Shown here in pieces: positions 8,282 to 17,020 of a DNA stretch of 64,000 nt. The stretch covers positions 5,509-69,508 of the forward strand of contig CAKSBC010000013.1 in the NCBI GenBank assembly GCA_934438085.1. Direction: 5' to 3'. Each line of letters begins with the position of its first letter. Within the stretch, counting starts at the first letter, position 1. Under the pieces are notes generated by a model, which was not told where the DNA came from, did not search any database, and worked only from the letters and a program-made list of their open reading frames with translations. The position numbers were made by a program, and so were the translations under genes. The stretch comes from an uncultured Lachnospiraceae bacterium. GTDB taxonomy: Bacteria; Bacillota; Clostridia; Lachnospirales; Lachnospiraceae.

Positions 8282-10291
8282 ATGAATAATGATGAAAAAC
8301 TCAAAAGAATAAAGGAATTAACTGATCTTCTGAATTTGGCGAGTCGTACCTATTATCAGGAAGGCAGAGAAATCATGCCGAACATTGATTATGACAGGTA
8401 CTACGATGAGCTGCTGGCATTGGAAAAGGAGACCGGCTTCAGGCTTGCTAATTCACCGTCACAGAATGTCGGATATGAGATAATCTCAGAGCTGCCGAAG
8501 GAGAGACATGAAAAGCCTATGCTTTCGCTTGACAAGACCAAATCGGTAGATGAGCTTATTTCATGGATGAACGGGAAACAGTGTGTGCTAAGCTGGAAGC
8601 TTGACGGCATTACTTGCGTTGTGACCTATGAAGACGGAGTTCTGAAGAAGGCTGTAACGAGAGGAAATGGTGAGATCGGAGAGGTGGTAACGCCTAATGC
8701 TAAATTCTTCGACAATCTTCCGGGACAGATACCGTTTAAGGGTAAGCTTATAGTTCGCGGAGAGGCAGTTATTTCCTATAGTGATTTTGATAAAATCAAT
8801 GAGGAGGTCGCCGATACTGCGGCACGCTACAAGAATCCGAGAAATTTATGCTCAGGCTCTGTAAGACAGCTTGATCCGTCAGTTACTGCAGGAAGACATG
8901 TAAGACTTATCGTATTCACGCTTGTTTCGGCCGAGGGCACCGATGCTGCACCGGAGGTTCCTGATTTCCATAACTCTTTTGCAGAAGGCTTTAACTGGCT
9001 CGAGAAGCAGGGCTTTGAGGTCGTTGAGCATATGTTTACTGATGCGTCGACTATCAGAGATGACATTCAGAGCTTTAAGGACAGGATACCTACATATGAT
9101 ATTCCGTCTGACGGACTTGTACTGGCCTTTGAGGATGTTGCATATGGCATTTCACTCGGAAGAACAGCCAAATTCCCGAGAAACTCTATAGCATTTAAGT
9201 GGCAGGATGAATTGGCAGAGACTACTCTCAGGAAGATCGATTGGTCAGGTTCGAGGACCGGACTTATTAATCCTGTAGCCGTATTTGATCCTGTCGAGCT
9301 TGAAGGAACTACTGTTACGAGAGCAAGCGTTCACAATGTCAGCATTGTCGAAGAGCTTCAGCTGGGTATCGGAGATATTATCAATGTTTATAAATCCAAC
9401 ATGATAATACCTCAGATAAATGATAACCTCACCCGCAGCAATACAGCGGTGATCCCGGATAAATGTCCTGTCTGCGGAGGCCCGACCGAAGTAAGACGCG
9501 ATAACACAGCTGCACTCTTATATTGCCTTAATCCGGATTGCCCGGCGAAAAAGGTCAAGTCATTTGAGCTTATGGTCAGCCGTGATGCTTTAAATGTTGA
9601 CGGGCTTTCGGAAATGACTCTTGAAAAGCTTATTGATGAGGGCTTTATCAAGGAGTACGGAGATATTTTCAGACTGGAAAGATACAGATCAGACATTGCT
9701 GCACTCGACGGCTTTGGTGATAAATCGGCAGATAATCTGATTGAAGCAGCAAAGAAAGCATCCGAAACAGACCTTTACAGATTCCTATACGGTCTCGGAG
9801 TTCCGGGTATCGGACTCGCAGGATCCAAGGCAATATGCAGAGCACTCGGAAATGCGCTTGATGCAATTATGAATACCGACAAGGAAAAGCTCCTCGCTAT
9901 ACGTGATATAGGTCCTGTGCTTGCGGATAATTATGTCAGATTTTTTGCAGATGCCAAATGCAGAAATGCAGCACTTGATCTTGCATCGGTCCTCACCTTC
10001 AGAAAAGATGAGACTGAGTCTCAGGATATCGAGAAGATATTTGAAGGAAAGACATTTGTTATAACCGGCGATGTGCATCATTTTGCAAATCGCAGAAAAG
10101 TGCAGGATGTTATAGAGCTTTTAGGCGGAAAGGCTTCAGGCTCTGTTTCGGCAAAAACGTCGTATCTTATCAATAATGATATAATGAGCGCATCTGCAAA
10201 GAATCAGAAGGCAAAGGAGCTGAATGTTCCTATTATAACGGAAGAGCAGTTTATAGAAATGCTGCCGGAGGACAGACGACCGCAGGCATAA
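8282..10291 (+). CDS. ligA: NAD+-dependent DNA ligase, divergent LigA
   Basis: Seals nicks in duplex DNA using NAD+. The 669-residue product has the full LigA order: an N-terminal domain with the adenylation lysine K106 in SWKLDG, an OB region, a four-cysteine zinc site (CPVCGG...CLNPDCPAKK), helix-hairpin-helix repeats and a C-terminal BRCT domain (EGKTFVITGDV). Several usually constant positions differ from textbook LigA, for example TRGNGEIGEVVTPNA and NPRNLCSGSVRQLD, so it belongs to a divergent branch and may be a second ligase. An in-frame TTG at 8267 lies upstream, but it falls across the -10 box and has no ribosome site; ATG 8282 also lacks one, which suggests a leaderless mRNA. Confidence 0.88.
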   Translation: MNNDEKLKRIKELTDLLNLASRTYYQEGREIMPNIDYDRYYDELLALEKETGFRLANSPSQNVGYEIISELPKERHEKPMLSLDKTKSVDELISWMNGKQCVLSWKLDGITCVVTYEDGVLKKAVTRGNGEIGEVVTPNAKFFDNLPGQIPFKGKLIVRGEAVISYSDFDKINEEVADTAARYKNPRNLCSGSVRQLDPSVTAGRHVRLIVFTLVSAEGTDAAPEVPDFHNSFAEGFNWLEKQGFEVVEHMFTDASTIRDDIQSFKDRIPTYDIPSDGLVLAFEDVAYGISLGRTAKFPRNSIAFKWQDELAETTLRKIDWSGSRTGLINPVAVFDPVELEGTTVTRASVHNVSIVEELQLGIGDIINVYKSNMIIPQINDNLTRSNTAVIPDKCPVCGGPTEVRRDNTAALLYCLNPDCPAKKVKSFELMVSRDALNVDGLSEMTLEKLIDEGFIKEYGDIFRLERYRSDIAALDGFGDKSADNLIEAAKKASETDLYRFLYGLGVPGIGLAGSKAICRALGNALDAIMNTDKEKLLAIRDIGPVLADNYVRFFADAKCRNAALDLASVLTFRKDETESQDIEKIFEGKTFVITGDVHHFANRRKVQDVIELLGGKASGSVSAKTSYLINNDIMSASAKNQKAKELNVPIITEEQFIEMLPEDRRPQA

Positions 10292-10414
10292 GCGGATATC
10301 GATCCTAAGTCTTAAGTATTAACAAAAGCAACAGCGCCAAGGCGCTTAGGCGATAATTACAGCAATCAGCCGATGGCGGTGCTGTTAAACCATTCAATGC
10401 TCAGGAGGTTTTTT

Positions 10415-11068
10415 ATGTTTGAGAAGATGAATGAAGAGATATCAAAGCTCGGTGTTATACCGGTTATAGTTATTGAAGATGCAAAGAATGCCGTACCGCT
10501 TGCGGAGGCGCTTGAAAAAGCAGGTCTTAAGTGTGCAGAGGTTACTTTCAGAACAGATGCAGCCGAGGAATCAATCAGACAGATATCTGAGCATTTCCCG
10601 GATATGCTTGTTGGTGCGGGAACCGTACTTACAAAGGAAAATGTTGACAAGGCGGTGGCTGCAGGTGCGAAATTCATAGTATCACCTGTATTTGATCCTG
10701 AAATAGTAGATTATTGCATAGAGAAAAATGTTCCGATCTATCCGGGCTGTGCAACACCTTCAGAGATAATGCAGGGAATTAAGAGAGGCCTCGGCATAGT
10801 TAAATTCTTCCCGGCAGCAGATCTTGGCGGAGCAGTGACTATAAAGGCTATCGCTTCTGCATTAAGAGGCGTAAAGTTTATGCCTACAGGCGGCATTAAC
10901 AGAGACAACATGCGTGATTACTTAAGCATGGATTGTGTTGCGGCTATCGGAGGCTCATGGATGTGTAAGTCAGGCTTTATCTCAAACGGAGAGTTTGACA
11001 GAATCGAAAAGCTTACAAGAGAAGCGCTCTACAGCGCGGATAAGATCCGTGAGGAAAAGCATTCCTGA
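10415..11068 (+). CDS. eda: Bifunctional KDPG / 4-hydroxy-2-oxoglutarate aldolase
   Basis: Class I aldolase of 217 residues, cytosolic. It should cleave 2-keto-3-deoxy-6-phosphogluconate to pyruvate and glyceraldehyde 3-phosphate, and/or 4-hydroxy-2-oxoglutarate to pyruvate and glyoxylate. The Schiff-base lysine lies in IVKFFPAADLGG, with the upstream VGAGTVLT and the phosphate-binding PTGGINRDN motif. ATG 10415 has AGGAGG at 6 bases; the longer frame from 10373 has no such site. No Entner-Doudoroff dehydratase or kinase is nearby, so the role may be in amino-acid or sugar-acid breakdown. A strong terminator follows. Confidence 0.88.
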   Translation: MFEKMNEEISKLGVIPVIVIEDAKNAVPLAEALEKAGLKCAEVTFRTDAAEESIRQISEHFPDMLVGAGTVLTKENVDKAVAAGAKFIVSPVFDPEIVDYCIEKNVPIYPGCATPSEIMQGIKRGLGIVKFFPAADLGGAVTIKAIASALRGVKFMPTGGINRDNMRDYLSMDCVAAIGGSWMCKSGFISNGEFDRIEKLTREALYSADKIREEKHS

Positions 11069-11084
11069 TCGACATATTATAAAG

Positions 11085-11131
11085 AAAAGATGGACCCTGG
11101 GCTCTTATAAACCCTTGGTCCATCTTTTTTT
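11085..11131. terminator. Strong bidirectional terminator between eda and the DMT transporter gene
   Basis: AAGATGGACC...GGTCCATCTT with an inner GGG/CCC pairing, seven T on the plus strand and an A-rich left flank that serves the minus strand. The two flanking genes converge here. Confidence 0.85.
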
Positions 11132-11256
11132 GAGCTAGCTTTTTCACAGCCTCTTTAATTTCAAATATTTTTTTAGATCTCACGGCTTGTTTATATGCGC
11201 ACATCTGGTCGTACAAGCTGATTCTCATACATATCTTAAGCCAGGTACATTTATAT

Positions 11257-12171
11257 TTAAAATACTTTTTTATGGAACATATTAGGCGCAAGCTGTGCAA
11301 GCAGTACTGCCGCAAATACCATGGCGCAGCCGATAAGCTCGCGTGCTGTCATCTGCTCATGCAGTAGGAGCCAGCCTGAAAGTGCGGCAAAAACAGATTC
11401 AAGGCTCATAATAAGTGTAGCAATTGCAGGATCAGTATCTCTTTGCCCGATTACCTGCAGGGTATAAGCGACACCGCTGGACATGACACCGCAGTAGAAA
11501 ATGCTGAAGGCAGCATCCTTTATGAGCTGCATATGAAATCCTTCAAAGATGAGCATAGGGAAAAATGCTATAAATGCAACAGTGAAGAACTCTGTGCAGG
11601 AAAGTATTACCGGATCAACGCCATTTTCCATGAAGTGATCAATGAAAAGTATCTGAAAGGTAAATGCAAACGCACTGAGCAGGCAGAGAAAATCACCCTT
11701 TGCAACAGAAAAATCGTCCTTAATACAAAGCAGATAAAAGCCTATTATTGCTATGACTACGCTGATCCAGACAGCCTTGCTTATGCGTTTTCCGATAAGG
11801 GTTCCGGCAATAGGTACAATAATAATATAAAGAGCCGTTATAAAAGCTGACTTGCCGGCAGATGTTGTAATAAGTCCATACTGCTGCAGTGTAGTGCCTG
11901 CGAGCAGACCTAAACCACAGATCATTCCACCCTTAATGGATTCTGCTGTAAGATCACGCTGGGCGCTCTTGGTTATAAGGCCTGAGTTTAGTTTCTTCTT
12001 ATTTAATATAAATATAAACGGAAGCAGTACTGCACCGCCCAACAAGAATCTTGCCACAACAAAAAGCAACGGTCCGATATTGTCCATGGCTGTGCTCTGA
12101 GCAACAAAGGCGGTTCCCCAAATAAGTGCTGTTATTAATAATAGTATGCATCCTCTTGTATTTCTGTTCAT
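11257..12171 (-). CDS. DMT-superfamily (EamA) membrane transporter
   Basis: Inner-membrane protein of 304 residues with about ten hydrophobic helices and an internal two-fold EamA repeat (first WGTAFVAQS region, second SSGVAYTLQVIGQRDTDPA and LESVFAALSGWL). This pattern is typical of metabolite or amino-acid exporters of the drug/metabolite family; the substrate cannot be read from sequence. It stands alone on the minus strand, convergent with eda. The ATG at 12171 has GGTGA just upstream, which pairs with the extended anti-Shine-Dalgarno. Confidence 0.82.
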   Translation of the reverse strand: MNRNTRGCILLLITALIWGTAFVAQSTAMDNIGPLLFVVARFLLGGAVLLPFIFILNKKKLNSGLITKSAQRDLTAESIKGGMICGLGLLAGTTLQQYGLITTSAGKSAFITALYIIIVPIAGTLIGKRISKAVWISVVIAIIGFYLLCIKDDFSVAKGDFLCLLSAFAFTFQILFIDHFMENGVDPVILSCTEFFTVAFIAFFPMLIFEGFHMQLIKDAAFSIFYCGVMSSGVAYTLQVIGQRDTDPAIATLIMSLESVFAALSGWLLLHEQMTARELIGCAMVFAAVLLAQLAPNMFHKKVF

Positions 12172-12651
12172 ATATTCACCGATCGTAAAAGAAATTCTGT
12201 CATATCAAATTACAACATCAATAACAATTATAGCTTCGAAAAAACAAATATGATTTTATACATAAAAGCATGTTTTGACAACCCCACATAAGGGGTATTT
12301 TTATTCAAATTAATTAATAAAAATGCAGCGCTCAACAGGCCGAAAGCATTGAAAAGAGAAATACACATTTATGATAAAAAGATCAAGGCGAAAAATTCAT
12401 TTTTATGTGCTTATGCTTCAGCACTGCTTAAAACTGCTTTAAGTACTTAAACCATAGATTTTGGATCAGGACAAGAAGCGGAATTTATTAACAAAAGCGA
12501 AGAAAAAGTTAACGATTTTATGAAATTTTGATAATTTTTCAACAATCTTCATTTATTTTCACTGTAAACGTAAAAAAACGGCATTGTTAAAATAATAACT
12601 TGAATGTGAAAAACTTATCATCCAAATTGTTTGCGTACAAGCTAAATTGTC
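12172..12651. other. 480-base AT-rich intergenic region upstream of rnf
   Basis: No ORF with a ribosome site. It contains a short hairpin ACCCC-acataa-GGGGT followed by ATTTTTATT (12281-12304) that is not downstream of any plus-strand gene, preceded directly by TTGACA (12275-12280). The remainder is A/T-rich with no clear feature. Confidence 0.4.
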
Positions 12652-12681
12652 TTGAAATTCACTGATTACTTGCTCTATAAT
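12652..12681 (+). promoter_or_regulatory. Promoter of the rnf operon
   Basis: TTGAAA at 12652-12657, 18-base spacer, perfect TATAAT at 12676-12681; the leader to rnfC is about 43 bases. Confidence 0.7.
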
Positions 12682-12730
12682 CACAGTGAACTTTATGCAG
12701 GAGTGCATATATATAGAAAGGGGATAAGAT

Positions 12731-14140
12731 ATGGGCCTTGCGACATTCAGAGGCGGTGTCCATGCATATGAGGGAAAGAACCTGAGTGAGTATTGCGCGA
12801 TCAAGGAGCTCGAGTTCGACGGGGATTATGTATTTCCTATGTCCCAGGGTATCGGAGCACCGTCAAAGCCTATCGTAGCTGTTGGAGACTACGTACTTGC
12901 AGGTCAGAAGATCGCTGAACCGGGAGGGTTTATTTCTGCCGTTGTTACATCTTCTGTATCAGGAACAGTAAAGTCTATCGAGCCAAGACTTAATACCATG
13001 GGTAATTACGTTCAGGCTATAGTCATTACAAGTGACGGACTTTTCAAAGAAGTTGAAGGTATCGGTACAGAACGTTCTCTTGATGATCTTACAAAGAATG
13101 ATATCAGAGCTATCATCAAAGAGGCCGGTATTATCGGAATGGGAGGAGCAGGCTTCCCGACACACGTTAAGCTTGCACCGAAAAATGATGATGATATAGA
13201 TTTTGTTATTGCAAACGGTTCTGAGTGTGAGCCTATGCTTACAAATGACCACAGACTTATGGTCGAGGAACCTGAGCGTGTAGTTGGAGGAATGAAGGTG
13301 GTACTTTCACTTTTCCCTAACGCAAAGGGCGTCATTGCCATAGAGAATAACAAGCAGACTGCTATAGACAAAATTAAGCATCTTATAGAAAATGAAAAAA
13401 GAATCAGCGTTGTAGTAATGCGTACCAAGTACCCGGAGGGCGGAGAACGTCAGCTCATATATGCGGTTACAGGTCGTCAGATCAACTCTAAGATGCTCCC
13501 TGCAGATGCAGGCTGTGTAGTTGATAACGTTGCTACGCTTGCAGCTATTTATGATGCTGTAATGAAGAGCACACCTATTATGAAAAAGAACATCACTATA
13601 ACAGGTGATGCTATTGCAGATCCTTCAAACGTAAGGATAAGGCTTGGTGTTTCATATGCAAGGATAGTTGAGGCCATAGGAGGCTACAACTGCACACCGG
13701 CCAAGGTCATCTGCGGAGGACCTATGATGGGTATGGCTCTGTTCAATACAGATGTTCCTGTAGTTAAAAATTCATCTGCACTTTGTGCTTTTGTACATGA
13801 TGAGGTAGCAGAGAGCAAGGGTACACATTGCGTTCGATGCGGACGCTGTGTCGATGCCTGTCCTATTTTCCTCATTCCGCCTATCCTTTCAAAAGAGGTA
13901 GAAAAGGGTAATCTTGATAAATTCCAGAAGCTTAACGGTATGGAATGTATCGAATGCGGAACCTGCTCATATATCTGTCCTGCCAAGAGACCGCTTACAC
14001 AGCTCTTCAAGCAGGCAAGACGTGAGGTCATGACTATAACAAGAGCAAAGCAGGCGGCAGAAAAGGCTAAGGCAGATGCCGAAAAGGCAGCAGCTGAAGC
14101 TAAAGCAGCCGAAGCTAAGGCAGAAGAAAAGAAAGACTAA
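12731..14140 (+). CDS. rnfC: Rnf complex subunit C (electron-transport protein)
   Basis: First gene of rnfCDGEAB. RnfC is the peripheral NADH/NAD+- and flavin-interacting subunit of the ferredoxin:NAD+ oxidoreductase that drives Na+ or H+ export. The 469-residue protein has the NADH-binding GMGGAGFPTHVKL segment, a SLBB-like region and two [4Fe-4S] motifs, CVRCGRCVDACP and CIECGTCSYICP. The last 40 residues are a charged Ala/Lys/Glu-rich extension, likely helical and dispensable. AGAAAGGGG precedes the ATG at about 7 bases. Gene order C-D-G-E-A-B is the clostridial arrangement. Confidence 0.96.
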   Translation: MGLATFRGGVHAYEGKNLSEYCAIKELEFDGDYVFPMSQGIGAPSKPIVAVGDYVLAGQKIAEPGGFISAVVTSSVSGTVKSIEPRLNTMGNYVQAIVITSDGLFKEVEGIGTERSLDDLTKNDIRAIIKEAGIIGMGGAGFPTHVKLAPKNDDDIDFVIANGSECEPMLTNDHRLMVEEPERVVGGMKVVLSLFPNAKGVIAIENNKQTAIDKIKHLIENEKRISVVVMRTKYPEGGERQLIYAVTGRQINSKMLPADAGCVVDNVATLAAIYDAVMKSTPIMKKNITITGDAIADPSNVRIRLGVSYARIVEAIGGYNCTPAKVICGGPMMGMALFNTDVPVVKNSSALCAFVHDEVAESKGTHCVRCGRCVDACPIFLIPPILSKEVEKGNLDKFQKLNGMECIECGTCSYICPAKRPLTQLFKQARREVMTITRAKQAAEKAKADAEKAAAEAKAAEAKAEEKKD

Positions 14141-14152
14141 GGAGGGAATATC

Positions 14153-15109
14153 ATGGACGAGATCAAGAAAATACTTCCTAATGTATCCTCCTCACCTCAC
14201 TTCAGAAGTAAGCTTACTACAAGAAGAGAGATGCTTGATGTATGTATCGCAATGGTACCTATCATCATCTGGGGTGCTATACATTTCGGACCATATACAT
14301 TACTTATATCAGCATGTACAGTAGCTACGGCAGTTGCAGCAGAGTATTTCTATGAGAAGCTTATGCATCTTCCTATAACTATAGGAGACTGCTCGGCAGT
14401 TGTTACGGGACTTATTCTCTCACTCAACATGCCGCCGGCTATTCCTGTATGGGTACCGATGATCGGTGCTGTTTTTGCAATTGTTGTTGTTAAGCAGCTC
14501 TACGGCGGACTCGGACAGAACTTTATTAACCCGGCCATCGCCGCAAGATGCTTCCTTCATATCGCTTATTCAGGCCTTATGAATAATTTCTCATACGGTA
14601 CCTTTGATAATGTTACAAGCGCTACACCACTTGCAATGGTACGTGCGGGAGAGCAGGTGAATCTCTGGGATCTTTTCATCGGAAATGTTCCGGGAACTAT
14701 CGGTGAGGTTTCTACACTTTGCCTTCTTATAGGTATCTGCTACATGATCGCAAGAAACATTATCACACCGCGTATACCTATAGTTTATATTTCTACAGTT
14801 GCTGTATTCATGTTCATAGTAGGCGGCTTCAGCCCTTATTATGTTCTTGTTCAGCTTATGTCAGGTGCTATCATTTTCGGCGCCTGCTTCATGGCAAACG
14901 ATTATGTAACCAGCCCTGTAACACATAAGGGACAGATCCTTTATGCTATATTCTTAGGCCTTATGACAGGTATTATAAGGACCTGGAGCCCTACGGCAGA
15001 GGGTGCTTCATACTCTATCCTTTTAGGAAACCTTCTGGTTCCTATCCTCGACAGAGTTTCTATACCGACACCGTTTGGTAAAGCTAAGGAAAAGAGAGGT
15101 AAGAAGTGA
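14153..15109 (+). CDS. rnfD: Rnf complex subunit D
   Basis: Integral membrane subunit (318 residues) of the NqrB/RnfD family, carrying covalently bound FMN in characterised homologues. It has about nine hydrophobic helices and a candidate flavin-attachment threonine in NVTSATPLAM. It follows rnfC by 12 bases with AAGGAGGG as ribosome site, and its stop overlaps the start of rnfG (TGATG), so the subunits are coupled. Confidence 0.95.
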   Translation: MDEIKKILPNVSSSPHFRSKLTTRREMLDVCIAMVPIIIWGAIHFGPYTLLISACTVATAVAAEYFYEKLMHLPITIGDCSAVVTGLILSLNMPPAIPVWVPMIGAVFAIVVVKQLYGGLGQNFINPAIAARCFLHIAYSGLMNNFSYGTFDNVTSATPLAMVRAGEQVNLWDLFIGNVPGTIGEVSTLCLLIGICYMIARNIITPRIPIVYISTVAVFMFIVGGFSPYYVLVQLMSGAIIFGACFMANDYVTSPVTHKGQILYAIFLGLMTGIIRTWSPTAEGASYSILLGNLLVPILDRVSIPTPFGKAKEKRGKK

Positions 15110-15723
15110 TGAAAAATACTATCGTAAAAGATGCCATCGTTCTCTTCCTTATCACACTTATTTCAGGTGCGGCGCTCGGAGTGGTTCATGAGGTTACATT
15201 AGAGCCTATTGCAATTGCTCAGCAAAAAGCTGCCAATGAGACCTATAGAGAGGTATTCCCTGATGCATTCGAGTTCACTACATCGGATGAGCTTCAGGCT
15301 GCTGTTGATAAAGCTAACGAAGAAGCTTCAGGTTGGGGATTCGGTAAGGTTACCGTGAATGCATGCCTTGAGGCTAAAAATGAAGCAGGTGAAGTACTCG
15401 GATATGTAGTAAACTCTACATCTGCAGAGGGCTACGGCGGAAATATTTCTATTTCAGTAGGAATTGACAATGAAGATAAGATCCTCGGACTCGGATTCCT
15501 TTCAATTTCAGAGACAGCGGGTCTTGGTATGAAGGCTAAGGAGCCTGCCTTCAGAGATCAGTTTACAGGTAAAGACGGATCCGGACAGATCACTAAGATC
15601 AAGGGCGGAGCTGCAGATGATACTCAGTTCAATGCATTGAGCGGAGCTACATATACATCATCAGCCGTTGAAAATGCACTCAATACAGGACTTAAGTTCC
15701 TGCATGAGTATGTAGAACAGTAA
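15109..15723 (+). CDS. rnfG: Rnf complex subunit G (FMN-binding)
   Basis: Membrane-anchored subunit of 204 residues: one N-terminal helix (about 9-28) and a domain that carries covalent FMN on the threonine of LSGATYTS (T181). ATG 15109 overlaps the rnfD stop and has AGAGGT at about 8 bases; an in-frame GTG at 15106 would add one residue. Length and motif fit the family. Confidence 0.94.
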   Translation: MKNTIVKDAIVLFLITLISGAALGVVHEVTLEPIAIAQQKAANETYREVFPDAFEFTTSDELQAAVDKANEEASGWGFGKVTVNACLEAKNEAGEVLGYVVNSTSAEGYGGNISISVGIDNEDKILGLGFLSISETAGLGMKAKEPAFRDQFTGKDGSGQITKIKGGAADDTQFNALSGATYTSSAVENALNTGLKFLHEYVEQ

Positions 15724-15739
15724 GGGAAGGAGGATATAA

Positions 15740-16417
15740 ATGAATAAGTATACTGAAAGAATTTATAACGGTATCTGGAAAGAAAATCCGCTGTTCGTGC
15801 TCGTCCTCGGTACCTGCCCTACACTGGCTGTTACTACATCGGCTATGAACGGAGCAGGCATGGGACTGTCCACAACTGCCGTACTTATTTTCTCAAACCT
15901 TATAATTGCGCTTATGAGACATATCATCCCGGACAAGCTCAGACTTCCGGCTGAGATCGTCATCGTAGCGTCACTCGTAACTATAGTTGATATGCTTATG
16001 GCCGGATTTACACCGGCACTGTACGAATCACTCGGAATTTATATTCCGCTTATCGTTGTTAACTGTATTATCCTCGGACGTGCAGAGTCCTTCGCAATGA
16101 AGAACGGACCGATCATTTCACTTTTTGACGGTCTCGGCATGGGTCTTGGATTTACAGTAGCACTCGTACTGATAGGTGCAGTAAGAGAGCTTATCGGAGC
16201 CGGCCAGATATTCGGCTTCCAGATAATGCCTTCATTCTATACGCCATGCTCTATCTTTATCATGGCACCGGGTGCATTCCTTGTATTCGCATGTATTACA
16301 GCTCTTCAGAACAAGCTCAAGATGCCTTGTGCTACCAATGGAGAGGGCCTTGCAAAGGAAGACAGCTGTACAGGCAACTGCATGACCTGCAGCATGGCAC
16401 ACGGAAAGAAAGACTAA
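15740..16417 (+). CDS. rnfE: Rnf complex subunit E with a cysteine-rich tail
   Basis: Six-helix membrane subunit of the RnfE/NqrD family; with RnfA it forms the ion- and electron-conducting core, including a membrane iron-sulfur site. The body is typical, but after the last helix there is an extension of about 29 residues with four cysteines (C197, C210, C214, C217) in C-x12-C-x3-C-x2-C spacing, which could bind a metal or cluster. GGAAGGAGG precedes the ATG. It sits between rnfG and rnfA at 12-17 base gaps. Confidence 0.94.
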   Translation: MNKYTERIYNGIWKENPLFVLVLGTCPTLAVTTSAMNGAGMGLSTTAVLIFSNLIIALMRHIIPDKLRLPAEIVIVASLVTIVDMLMAGFTPALYESLGIYIPLIVVNCIILGRAESFAMKNGPIISLFDGLGMGLGFTVALVLIGAVRELIGAGQIFGFQIMPSFYTPCSIFIMAPGAFLVFACITALQNKLKMPCATNGEGLAKEDSCTGNCMTCSMAHGKKD

Positions 16418-16429
16418 GGAGGAGAGACA

Positions 16430-17005
16430 ATGGTTGGATTAATAGTTATTGCGATCAGCTCATGCTTCGTAAGCAACGTCGTACTTAGCCAGTTCCTCGG
16501 AATCTGTTCCTTCCTCGGTGTTTCTACCGATATTAAGACAGCAGCAGGAATGGGAGGAGCCGTAGTATTCGTTATTACTATTGCTTCATTCGTAGCAAGC
16601 ATTATCAATAATTATATACTTATTCCTCTTGATATGGTTTATCTGAGGACTATAGTATTTATTCTTGTTATCGCAGCACTTGTTCAGATAGTTGAAATGT
16701 TTATGCATAAGTGTATGCCGGCATTGTATTCCGCACTTGGAATATTCCTTCCGCTTATCACAACTAACTGCGCAGTACTCGGTGTTGCTCTTACAAATGC
16801 ACAGAATGAGTACAATGTACTTGAGTCTGTAGTAAGCGGCTTTGCAACCGCTATGGGTTATCTTATTGCTATCGTGCTTCTTGCAGGTATTCGTGAACAC
16901 ATTGCCGGAAATAATATTCCAAAGAGCTTTCAGGGTGTTCCTATTGTAATAGTAACCGCAGCACTTATGTCTATCGCATTCTTCGGCTTCGCCGGACTTA
17001 TGTAA
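16430..17005 (+). CDS. rnfA: Rnf complex subunit A
   Basis: Six-helix membrane protein of 191 residues, paralogous to RnfE, with family motifs near VLSQFLGICSFLGVS and LPLITTNCAVLGVAL; the cysteines in these helices are the expected ligands of the intramembrane [2Fe-2S] centre shared with RnfE. AAGGAGGAGAG precedes the start. Confidence 0.95.
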   Translation: MVGLIVIAISSCFVSNVVLSQFLGICSFLGVSTDIKTAAGMGGAVVFVITIASFVASIINNYILIPLDMVYLRTIVFILVIAALVQIVEMFMHKCMPALYSALGIFLPLITTNCAVLGVALTNAQNEYNVLESVVSGFATAMGYLIAIVLLAGIREHIAGNNIPKSFQGVPIVIVTAALMSIAFFGFAGLM

Positions 17006-17020
17006 GGGGAGGGCAAATAT

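Noticed and set aside
11443..11850. 135-codon plus-strand frame
   Set aside because: Antisense to the DMT transporter gene, with polar composition and no motif.
12275..12304. TTGACA followed by a hairpin ACCCC/GGGGT and T-run upstream of rnf
   Set aside because: No matching -10 box (TATTTT at best) and no gene before the hairpin; the real rnf promoter is at 12652-12681.
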